From Bubalus kerabau (Eukaryota; Chordata; Mammalia; Artiodactyla; Bovidae), in assembly GCF_029407905.1 (NCBI RefSeq), contig NC_073627.1, positions 125,501,697 to 125,565,696 on the forward strand: 64,000 bases of DNA. Direction: 5' to 3'. This document shows positions 45,075 to 54,249 of this stretch, piece by piece (the stretch's first letter is position 1; each line of letters opens with the position of its first letter). Made by a program: the position numbers and the translations under genes. The notes beneath the pieces were generated by a model. It had not been told where the DNA came from. It searched no databases and was given only the letters and a program-made list of their open reading frames with translations.

Positions 45075-48000
45075 CTAAATTCCATATATATGCATTAGTA
45101 TACCGTATTGGTGTTTTTCTTTCTGGCTTACTTCACTCTGTATAATAGGCTCCAGTTTCATCCACCTCATTAGAACTGATTCAAATGTATTCTTTTTAAT
45201 GGCTGAGTAATACTCCATTGTGTATATGTACCTCTGCTTTCTTATCCATTCGTCTGCTGCTGGACATCTAGGTTGCTTCCATGTCCTGGCTATTATAAAC
45301 AGTGCTGCGATGAACATTGGGGTACACGTGTCTCTTTCCCTTCTGGTTTCCTCAGTGTGTATGCCCAGCAGTGGGATTGCTGGATCATAAGGCAGGTCTA
45401 TTTCCAGTTTTTTAAGGAATCTCCACACTGTTCTCCATAGTGGCTGTACTAGTTTGCATTCCCACCAACAGTGTAAGAGGGTTCCCTTTTCTCCACACCC
45501 TCTCCAGCATTTATTACTTGTAGATTTTTGGATCGCAGCCATTCTGACTGGTGTGAAATGGTACCTCATAGTGGTTTTGATTTGCATTTCTCTGATAATG
45601 AGTGATGTTGAGCATCTTTTCATGTGTTTGTTAGCCATCTGTATGTCTTCTTTGGAGAAATGTCTATTTTGTTCTTTGGCCCATTTTTTGATTGGGTCAT
45701 TTATTTTTCTGGAGTTGAGCTGTAGGAGTTGCTTGTATATTCTCAAGATTAGTTGTTTGTCAGTTGCTTCATTTGCTATTATCTTCTCCCATTCTGAAGG
45801 CTGCCTTTTCACCTTGCTAATAGTTTCCTTTGATGTGCAGAAGCTTTTAAGGTTAATTAGGTCCCATTTGTTTATTTTTGCTTTTATTTCCAATATTCTG
45901 GGAGGTGGGTCATAGAGGATCCTGCTGTGATGTATGTCAGAGAGTGCTTTGCCTATGTTCTCCTCTAGGAGCTTTATAGTTTCTGGTCTTACGTTTAGAT
46001 CTTTAATCCATTTTGAGTTTATTTTTGTGTATGGTGTTAGAAAGTGTTCTAGTTTCATTCTTTTACAAGTGGTTGACCAGAGTTCCCAGCACCACTTGTT
46101 AAAGAGATTGTCTTTAATCCATTGTATATTCTTGCCTCCTTTGTCAAAGATAAGGTGTCCATAGGTGCGTGGATTTATCTCTGGGCTTTCTATTTTGTTC
46201 CATTGATCTATATTTCTGTCTTTGTGCCACTACCATACTGTCTTGATAACTGTGGCTTTGTAGTAGAGCCTGAAGTCAGGTAGGTTGATTCCTCCAGTTC
46301 CATTCTTCTTTCTCAAGATCGCTTTGGCTATTCAAGGTTTTTTGTATTTCCATACAAATTGTGAAATTATTTGTTCTAGCTCTGTGAAGAATGCTGTTGG
46401 TAGCTTGATAGGGATTGCATTGAATCTATAGATTGCTTTGGGTAGTATACTCATTTTCACTATATTGATTCTTCCAATCCATGAACATGGTATATTTCTC
46501 CATCTGTTAGTGTCCTCTTTGATTTTTTTCACCAGTGTTTTATAGTTTTCTATATATAGGTCTTTAGTTTCTTTAGGTAGATATATTCCTAAGTATTTTA
46601 TTCTTTCCGTTGCAATGGTGAATGGAATTGTTTCAATTTCTCTTTCTGTTTTCTCATTGTTAGTGTATAGGAATGCAAGGGATTTCTGTGTGTTGATTTT
46701 ATATCCTGCAACTTTACTATAGTCATTGATTAGTTCTAGTAATTTTCTGGTGGAGTCTTTAGGGTTTTCTATGTAGAGGATCATGTCATCTGCAAACAGT
46801 GAGAGCTTTACTTCTTCTTTTCCAATTTGGATTCCTTTTCTTTCTTTTTCTGCTCTGATTGCTGTGGCCAAAACTTCCAAAACTATGTTGAATAGTAATG
46901 GTGAAAGTGGGCACCCTTGTCTTGTTCCTGACTTTAGAGGAAATGCTTTCAATTTTTCACCATTGAGGATAATGTTTGCTGTGGGTTTGTCATATATAGC
47001 TTTTATGTTTTAATGTGTTGTTGGATTCTGATTGCTAGAATTTTGTTAAGGATTTTTGCATCTATGTTCATCAGTGATATTGGCCTGTAGTTTTCTTTTT
47101 TTGTGGGATCTTTGTCAGGTTTTGGTATTAGGGTGATGGTGGCCTCATAGAATGAGTTTGGAAGTTTACCATCCTCTGCAATTTTCTGGAAGAGTTTGAG
47201 CAGGATAGGTGTTAGCTCTTCTCTAAATTTTTGGTAGAATTCAGCTGTGAAACCGTCTGGACCTGGGCTTTTGTTTGCTGGAAGATTTTTGATTACAGTT
47301 TCAATTTCCGTGCTTGTGATGGGTCTGTTAAGATTTTCTATTTCTTCCTGGTCGAGTTTTGGAAAGTTGTACTTTTCTAAGAATTTGTCCATTTCTTCTA
47401 CGTTGTCCATTTTATTGGCATATAATTGTTGATAGTAGTCTCTTTTGATCCTTTGTATTTCTGTGTTGTCTGTTGTGATCTCTCCATTTTCATTTCTAAT
47501 TTTATTGATTTGATTTTTCTCCCTTTGTTTCTTGATGAGTCTGGCTAATGGTTTGTCAATTTTATTTATCCTTTCAAAAAACCAGCTTTTGGTTCTGTTG
47601 ATTTTGGCTATGATCTCTTTTGTTTCTTTTGCATTTATTTCTGCTCTAAGTTTTAAGATTTCTTTCCTTCTACTAACCCTGGGGTTCTTCATTTCTTCCC
47701 TTTCTAGTTGCTTTAGGTGTAGAGTTAGGTTATTTATTTGACTTTTTTCTTGTTTCTTGAGGTGTGCCTGTATTGCTATGAACTTTCCCCTTAGGACTGC
47801 TTTTACCGTGTCCCACAGGTTTTGGGTTGTTGTGTTTTCATTTTCATTCATTTCTATGCAAATTTTGATTTCTTTTTTGATTTCTTCTGTGATTTGTTGG
47901 TTATTCAGCAGCGTGTTGTTCAGCCTCCATATGTTGGAATTTTTAATGGTTTTTCTCTTGTAATTGAGATCTAATCTTACTGCATTGTGGTCAGAAAAGA

Positions 48001-48673
48001 TGCTTGGAATGATTTCTATTTTTTTGAATTTACCAAGGCTAGCTTTATGGCCCAGGATGTGATCTATCCTGGAGAAGGTTCCATGTGCACTTGAGAAAAA
48101 GGTGAAATTCATTGTTTTGGGATGAAATGTCCTATAGATATCAATTAGGTCTAACTGGTCTATTGTATCGTTTAAAGTTTGTGTTTCCTTGTTAATTTTC
48201 TGTTTAGTTGATCTATCCATAGGTGTGAGTGGGGTATTAAAGTCTCCCACTATTATTGTGTTATTGTTAATTTCTCCTTTCATACTTGTTAGCATTTGTC
48301 TTACATACTGTGGTGCTCCCATGTTGGGTGCATATATATTTATAATTGTTATATCTTCTTCTTGGATTGATCCTTTGATCATTATGTAGTGACCATCTTT
48401 GTCTCTTTTCACAGCCTTTGTTTTAAAGTCTATTTTATCTGATATGAGTATTGCTACTCCTGCTTTCTTTTGGTCCCTATTTGCACGGAAAATCTTTTTC
48501 CAGCCCTTCACTTTCAGTCTGTATGTGTCCCCTGTTTTGAGGTGGGTCTCTTGTAGACAACATATGTAGGGGTCTTGTTTTTGTATTCATTCAGCCAGTC
48601 TTTGTCTTTTGGTCGGGGCATTCAACCCATTTACGTTTAAGGTAATTACTGACAAGTATGATCCCGTTGCCAT
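45075..48673 (-). pseudogene. L1 ORF2 (endonuclease/reverse transcriptase), inactivated
   Basis: Start ATG at 48671-48673, about 50 bp after ORF1; stop at 45075. Endonuclease signatures are present (CCLQETHL, IYAPN, VGDFNTPL, SDHNAV), then the palm entry ENYRPISLMN. RT motif C is readable as SLFADDMILY, and the C-terminal Cys/His motif CWRGCGEKGTLLHCWWEC is kept. Lesions: TGA for Trp at 48587-48589; an internal deletion near 47005 joining QQHIK to AIYDKPTANIIL, which loses about 73 codons including motif A with its catalytic Asp and leaves the downstream part in another frame behind a TAA (47003-47005); TGA at 46332-46334, consistent with CGA decay; TAG at 46230-46232. The residual span (3,599 bp) is about 220 bp shorter than a normal ORF2. 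RT activity is impossible without motif A. Confidence 0.92.
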
Positions 48674-48724
48674 TTACTTTATTGTTTTGGGTTCGAATTT
48701 ATACACCGTTTTTGTGTTTCCTGT

Positions 48725-49639
48725 CTAGAGAATATCCTTTAGTATTTGTTGGAGAGCTGGTTTGGTGGTGCTGAATTCTCTCAGCTTTTGCTTGTCTGAA
48801 AAGCTTTTGATTTCTCCTTCATACTTGAATGAGATCCTTGCTGGGTACAATAATCTGGGCTGTAGGTTATTTTCTTTCATCATTTTAAGTATGTCTTGCC
48901 ATTCCCTCCTGGCTTGAAGAGTTTCTATTGAAAGATCAGCTGTTATCCTTATGGGTATTCCCTTGTGTGTTATTTGTTGTTTTTCCCTTGCTGCTTTTAA
49001 TATTTGTTCTTTGTGTTTGATCTTTGTTAATTTGATTAATATGTGTCTTGGGGTGTTTCGCCTTGGGTTTATCCTGTTTGGGACTCTCTGGGTTTCTTGG
49101 ACTTGGGTGAGTATTTCCTTCCCCATTTTAGGGAAGTTTTCAACTATTATCTCCTCAAGTATTTTCTCATGGTCTTTCTTTTTGTCTTCTTCTTCTGGGA
49201 CCCCTATGATTCGAATGTTGTAGTGTTTAATATTGTCCTGGAGGTCTCTGAGATTGTCCTCATTTCTTTTAATTCGTTTTTCTTTTATCCTCTCTGATTC
49301 ATTTATTTCTAACATTCTATCTTCTAATTCACTAATCCTATCTTCTGCCTCTGTTATTCTACTATTTGTTGCCTCCAGAGTGTTTTTAATTTCACTTATT
49401 GCATTATTCATTGTATATTGACTCTTTTTTATTTCTTCTAAGTCCTTGTTAAACCTTTCTTGCATCTTCTCAATACTTGCCTCCAGGCTATTTATCTGTG
49501 ATTCCATTTTAATTTCAAGATTTTGGATCAATTTCACTGTCATTATTTGGAATTCTTTATCAGGTAGATTCTCTTTTGTTTGGTTTGGTGGGCATTTATC
49601 CTGTTCCTTTATCTGCTGGCTATTCCTCTGTCTCTTCAT
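48725..49639 (-). CDS. L1 ORF1 protein (RNA-binding chaperone), open
   Basis: 304 codons, uninterrupted, starting MKRQRNSQQIKEQDKC. ORF1p is the trimeric RNA-binding nucleic-acid chaperone that coats L1 RNA in cytoplasmic particles. Residues about 40-137 form a coiled coil with heptad-like Leu/Ile/Met and many Glu/Lys (SRITEAEDRISELEDRM). An RRM-like region begins at NIRIIGVPE (about 141-149), followed by NFPKMGKEI and PRHILIKL. The C-terminal domain includes ITADLSIETLQARREWQDI and YPARISFKYEGEIKSF (about 265-280). Length is somewhat below the 338 residues of the human protein, mostly in the N-terminal part. The next frame, ORF2, begins about 50 bp downstream. Whether the promoter is active is unknown. 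Confidence 0.9.
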   Translation of the reverse strand: MKRQRNSQQIKEQDKCPPNQTKENLPDKEFQIMTVKLIQNLEIKMESQINSLEASIEKMQERFNKDLEEIKKSQYTMNNAISEIKNTLEATNSRITEAEDRISELEDRMLEINESERIKEKRIKRNEDNLRDLQDNIKHYNIRIIGVPEEEDKKKDHEKILEEIIVENFPKMGKEILTQVQETQRVPNRINPRRNTPRHILIKLTKIKHKEQILKAAREKQQITHKGIPIRITADLSIETLQARREWQDILKMMKENNLQPRLLYPARISFKYEGEIKSFSDKQKLREFSTTKPALQQILKDIL

Positions 49640-50185
49640 CTTGTTTAAATTGCTGAGTTTGGGGTGTCCTTTCTGTATTCTGGCAGTTTGTGGAGTTCTC
49701 TTTATTGTGGCGTTTCCTCAGTGTGTGTGGGTTTGTACAGGTGGCTTGTCACAGTTTCCTGGTTAGGGAAGCTTGTGTCGATGTTCTGGTGGATGGAGCT
49801 GTATTTCTTCTCTCTGGAGTGTAATGAAATGTCCAGTAATGAGTTATGAGATGTCTATGGTTTTGGGGTGACTTTGGGAAGCCTGTATCTTGAAGCTCAG
49901 GGCTGTGTTCCTTTGTTGCTGGAGAATTTGCTTGGTATGTCTTGCCCTGGAACTTGTTGGCCCTTGTGTGGTGCTTGGTTTCAGTGTCGGTATGGAGGTG
50001 TTTGATGAGCTCCTGTCAATTAATGTTCCTTGGAGTCAGGAGTTCCCTGGAGTCAGGGTTTGGACTTAAGCCTCCTACTTCCAGTTATCGGTCTTATTTT
50101 TACAGTAGTTTCAAAACTTCTCCTTCTATACAGCACCATTGATAAAACATCTACATTAAAGATGAGAAGTTTCTCTACTGTGAGG
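49640..50185 (-). other. L1 5' UTR, proximal part
   Basis: T/G-rich on the plus strand. It lies between ORF1 and the tandem-repeat blocks. Small plus-strand frames here (49446-49849 and 49942-50263) are antisense shadows of the element. Confidence 0.75.
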
Positions 50186-50189
50186 GTCA

Positions 50190-50625
50190 CTCAGAGAGGT
50201 TCACAGCGTTACATGGAGAAGACAAGTGGGAGGAGGGAGTTAGAGGTGACCCAAATGAGATGAGGTGGAATCAATAGAGGAGAGAGTGGGCTAGCCAGTA
50301 GTCACTTCCTTATGTGCACTCCACAACTGGACCACTCAGAGATGTTCACGGAGTTATACAGAGAAGAGAAGAAGGAGGCAGGAGACAGAGGTGGCCAGAA
50401 GGATAAAAGGGGGAAATGAAAAGGAGGGAGACAGATCCAGCCAGTAATCAGTTCCCTAAGTGTTCTCCACCATCTGGAACACACAGAGATTCACAGAGTT
50501 GGGTAGAGTAGAGAGGGGTTAGGGAGGAGATACAGGCGACCTGGTGGAGAAAATGGAGAGTCCAAAGGGAGAGAGAGCAGTCAAGCCAGTAATCTCATTC
50601 CCTAGTGAAAAATGGGTCCTGAAGA
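50190..50625. repeat. Three-unit tandem repeat in L1 5' UTR (about 145 bp period)
   Basis: Anchors CAGAGAGGTTCACAGCG (about 50192), CAGAGATGTTCACGGAG (about 50337) and CACAGAGATTCACAGAG (about 50482) recur every ~145 bp. Each is followed by a purine-rich GAGAAG..GGGAGG tract and a GCCAGTAATC/GCCAGTAGTC word. It belongs to the L1 element, not to the host. Confidence 0.8.
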
Positions 50626-50638
50626 TTGGGTTCTTAAA

Positions 50639-51250
50639 GGTACAAAATTGGTAACAAATACATAAAAGCAAAAATTAAAAATCTAGAGTAGAGTTTGGAA
50701 TTTCAAAAATGTGATGTTAATGAAAAGAAGAAGGAAAAGAAAGAGAGAAAAAACGAACAAAGAAAAACAAACAAGGTTGCGAAAATTATAAAGAAACTAC
50801 AGGTACAAAATTGATAACTAATACCAAAAAGCAAAAATAAAAAATCTAGAGTAGAGTTTGGAATTTCAAAAATACAATGTTTAAAAAAAAAAGAAGAAGA
50901 CTAAAAATAAAGAGAGAAAACAAACAAGCCAACAAAAACAATGTCGCAAAAATTATAAAGAAGATACAGGTACAAAATTGATATCAAATACCAAAAAGCA
51001 TAAATTAAAAATCTTGAGTAGAGTTTGGAATTGCAGATATACGATGTTATACAAAAGAAGAAGAGAAAGAAACAGAGGGAAAAAAAAGCCACCGAAATTA
51101 TGAAAAAAACTATAGGTACAAAATTGATAACATATACCAAAAGGCTAAAATTAAAAATCTAGAGTAGAGTTTGGAATTTCAAAAATACAATGTTAAAGAA
51201 AAGAAGAAAAAGAAACAAAACAAAACAAAACACGGTCAAAAAATTATAAA
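50639..51250. repeat. Four-unit tandem repeat in L1 5' UTR (about 146-167 bp period)
   Basis: GGTACAAAATTG begins units at 50639, 50802, 50969 and 51115. Each continues with AAAAATCTAGAGTAGAGTTT then GGAATTTCAAAAATACAATG and an A-rich AAAGAAGAAG tail of variable length. Spacing of 163, 167 and 146 bp reflects variation in the A-rich part. It is a VNTR-like segment of ruminant L1 promoters. It is not a CRISPR array, because the units are contiguous and share their full length. Confidence 0.88.
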
Positions 51251-51639
51251 ATATATATATGAAGTTTGCTGAAGAAGAAAAAAAAATAGGGTCTTTTTTT
51301 TTTTTTTGCAAAGTAATAGTTATAAAAGTGAAAATTAAAGGACAATAGAGGACTTAAAATTTTTTTTTAATTAAAAAAAAAAGAAAAAAAAGAAAGAAAG
51401 ATTGATCGTAAAAATAGTAAAAATATATCTAGGTCTTTCTCTGGTTTTGTTGTGAGTATTGTGGGTTCAGTTCATTTTTGGCTAGTTCCTTGGTCTGACT
51501 TATATTTCTCAAGATCTAGAGGGCCCTTCCTATGTAGTTCATAGTAACCACAGGGTTTTAATCTATGGCCTGTAGCTTCCAAGGCGTTTCCCTCTGTTAT
51601 AGCTTCTTCTGTTTGCTGGTCTCTTCAGTGTCTGGTTCC

Positions 51640-52842
51640 CGCCCTGACACAAAGGGGACGGTGGAGGACACTATTTTTTTTATTTTATTTAGGCTCACTT
51701 GTTCAGCCGCGCTGTGGGGAGGGAGGGATGCTGCAAACAGATAACACTGGCGTGCGCTCGCAGTGCCTCAGCCACACTGGGTCTGCCCCCGCTCACGGCG
51801 CGTGTAGCCTCCCTGCCCACACTGCTCGGGCTCTAGGTTGTTCCGCCGGGAACAATCAGAGGCCGGCCCTGGGCTGAGCTCCCAGGTCCAAGCCGCTCAG
51901 GTTCAGGCACTCGGGTAGTCCTCAGAGGCGCAGACTCGGTTGGGCCTGCGTTTTGTGCTCTTCCCAGATCCGAGCAGCTCAGGTGATGCGTTTGGCGGGC
52001 GCCAATGCTGCGACTTATCGCCTCCCCGCCACTCGGTTATCTGGGTGTAAAACCGGCGCACCTTCTCAGGCAGATGTTGACCGTCCAGACCCCCAAGAAG
52101 TTTTAGTTAGCAAAGAAGCCTGCTTACAGTTTTATAGATAGTGTCTCTCTGGGGCTGCGATTGCCCCCTTCCGGCTCTGGCTGCCTGTCACCGGAGGGGG
52201 AAGGTCTGCAGCCGGCTATCGCTGTTCAGTCCTTTGTTCTGTGCGCGGGCCTGGCGGTGTCTTAGGTTAGGGCTGGCTTTTCGCGTGGTAGATATCCCAC
52301 AGTCTGGTTTGCTAGCCCAAATTATTTCGCTCAGATAGCGCTCAGGACATTCGGGCCAATTCTTACTCTAAGGAACACAGCCCGCGCCGCGCTTCCCTGC
52401 CCAGCCCCCGCTTGCTAATGCCGTGTGCAGGCGTCTGCGCTGCTTCTCCGCTGGGGGAGTTACTGTAGGGCTCACAATCTGCGATTTTTAATTGTTTATT
52501 TATTTTTTTTCTCCCTTTTATGTTGCCCTCTGTGCTTCCAAAGCTCGGCACAGATTCGGCAGTGAGAAGGTTTCCTGGTGTTTGGAAACTTCTCTCTTTT
52601 TAAGACTCCCTTCCTGGGACGGAACTCCGTCCCTCCCTCTTTTGTCTCTTTTTTTGTCTTTTATATTTTTTCCTACCTCCTTTCGAAGAGTTGGGTTGCT
52701 TTTCTGGGTGCCTGATGTCCTCTGCCGGCATTCAGAAGTTGTTTTGTGGAATTTACTCGACTTTTAAATGCTCTTTTGATGAATTTGTGGGGGAGAAATT
52801 GTTCTCCCCGTCCTACTCCTCCGCCATCTTGGCTCCTCCCCT
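51640..52842 (-). promoter_or_regulatory. L1 5' promoter region, CpG-rich
   Basis: The densest CpG stretch of the window (for example GCGCGTGTAGCC near 51798, CAGCCCGCGCCGCGCTTCCC near 52380). It makes up the first 1.2 kb of the L1 in its own orientation, where the internal polymerase II promoter lies. No host exon adjoins it, so the CpG island is explained by the element. Confidence 0.75.
52823..52832 (-). promoter_or_regulatory. YY1 site at the L1 5' end
   Basis: CCAAGATGGC on the minus strand, about 10 bp from the first base of the element. In human L1 a YY1 site at the equivalent position sets the transcription start. Presence is seen, function inferred by analogy. Confidence 0.6.
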
Positions 52843-52849
52843 CTACACT
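52843..52849. repeat. Right target-site duplication of the L1
   Basis: CTACACT, the partner of 44715-44721, directly after the L1 5' end. Downstream unique sequence resumes with ATTTTCTAAAAG. Confidence 0.75.
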
Positions 52850-54047
52850 ATTTTCTAAAAGAAACTGGAATCACAGTTCATGTTAATATCCTGAAGATGA
52901 TCTAGGACATACAAAAATTCAGTATTATCTGTGAACACTTTAGCAAAACTTTGTCTGCAGACAGAAAGCAATGATGTCATTCAGCTATTTACATATGGCC
53001 CAGATATTAAAAAGGAACTGTTTCCTGCTCTCTGTGAAGGAAAATTATGAATAAATATCACTGGGGTCATTATCAACTGCACACAAGGTAACAGGTAGCT
53101 TGCAACAAAGTAGTGTCAGAAAAAAAAAAAATGGATGTGGAGCAAGAAAATCTGTCTTAAAGCATGATGGGGGGAAAATATTAACTAAGGATAAATATTT
53201 GTGTTGCCTGGCAAAGTTCTCCAAGTTCCCAGATGAGGAAAGTTCTTTCACACAGATATGGATTTTTCCAGGAGAGTTCTAGAACCTTTCAACCTCAGAA
53301 TATATCTGGCTGTCCTCTTTTGAAAAGTTAAACTGGTGTGATCTTGGAGAAATGGGAGTTGAACCAACTCTTAGAGCTCTTCAGAGAACAGGAATTTCAG
53401 CTTCCTGACTTAACCATGTTGCTTCTATCTATTTTATATGGCCACATTTACCACACTTACAATGCAGCCCAAATCCACCTGTTCTTTTTTTTTAAGCAGC
53501 ATTCACTCATTTATTCAATAATTATATATTGAGCACCTCTTACATTCCAGGTACAACTGTAGGAGCTGGGATTAAAAAAGAAACCAAATTCTTCCTTTTG
53601 TGGTCTTTATTATTCTAGCAATAAACTATTCAGTTCCAGTAACAGCCATATTTCTTGTATGACATTGGGTCAACTACTTTGATCAAAACTAGTTTTGTTA
53701 GAATTCCTTTAAGAAAAAAAACTCAGCTACATGAAAACCAACATTAGGTTTATACTCACAATTTGACCACATTTGGGGCTGGTTCTTTTCTATTATTTGT
53801 CATCCTCGTGTTTCCTAGAGGTGTACCCTGAACTGAAGAGCTGTTTTCCCTCATTCTGGAAGGACACCCAGTTCAATCCTATATGCCTCTCTGAAGGAAC
53901 ACAGGTGGATGGAATGTGAAGAAAGAGGGTGCCTCGCCAGCTACAGGCCCATTCAACCTTGGGAAAAATGGGATTGTCCTTACACCAAGTTTCCCAGGAA
54001 GGACACAAGGAAAAGCTGTACTGTAATTACTACTCCAGCTAATGTGT
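52850..54047. other. Unique DNA with one ancient repeat patch
   Basis: About 53495-53580 (CATTCACTCATTTATTCAAT, ATATATTGAGCACCTCTTAC, ATTCCAGGTACAACTGTAGG) is an 'ATTTATTGAGCACCTACTATGTGCC' ancient repeat. The remainder is unrecognised. Confidence 0.45.
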
Positions 54048-54069
54048 AACAACTACTACTACTACTACC
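54048..54069. repeat. (ACT)n microsatellite
   Basis: About seven ACT units including one ACC variant (ACAACTACTACTACTACTAC). Confidence 0.9.
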
Positions 54070-54089
54070 ACTGTGCTTTGACCTCACAA

Positions 54090-54245
54090 ACATTAGAATA
54101 CTTACACAACTTAAGTACTTAGCAACTCCTTGAGGAACAGATGAGGAAACAGGCCAGAAAAAGATAAGTGACTTGTCTACAATTAAGAACTCTGGTAAAG
54201 GGTGGTGCTGGGATTCAAACTTGGGCCTGTCTGATTTCAGGGGTC
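54090..54245 (-). repeat. MIR SINE, antisense
   Basis: GAACAGATGAGGAAACAGGC, AGATAAGTGACTTGTCTACA, GTGGTGCTGGGATTCAAACT, TGGGCCTGTCTGATTTCAGG: the reverse complement of the MIR core. Confidence 0.75.
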
Positions 54246-54249
54246 CCTC

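Larger units (their letters stand above)
44722..52842 (-). mobile_element. Structurally full-length bovine-type LINE-1 (L1-BT), about 8.1 kb
   Basis: On the minus strand the order is complete: 5' UTR (52842-49640) starting GGGAGGAGCCAAGATGGCGG, ORF1 (49639-48725), a spacer of about 50 bp, ORF2 (48673-45075), 3' UTR (about 45074-44733) and an A-tail (T-run at 44723-44732). CTACACT duplications flank it. The 3' UTR has the GTGTATGAGACAGCAAAAGA (about 45040) and CACAGGTATACATG-type words of ruminant L1. Low divergence inside ORF1 and the intact ends indicate a fairly recent insertion, but ORF2 carries several disabling lesions, so it cannot retrotranspose in cis. The host DNA on both sides is unique. 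Confidence 0.95.

Noticed and set aside
47247..49849. Many hydrophobic plus-strand frames suggesting membrane proteins
   Set aside because: They are antisense shadows of L1 ORF1 and ORF2. The A-rich sense strand gives Phe/Leu/Ser-rich antisense peptides.
50639..51250. Regularly spaced repeats that could suggest a CRISPR array
   Set aside because: Units are ~146-167 bp, contiguous, homologous along nearly their whole length, and lie in a LINE-1 5' UTR of a mammal.
51640..52842. CpG island as promoter of a host gene
   Set aside because: It is the L1 5' UTR, ending exactly at the element's 5' end and duplication. No host exon was found next to it.
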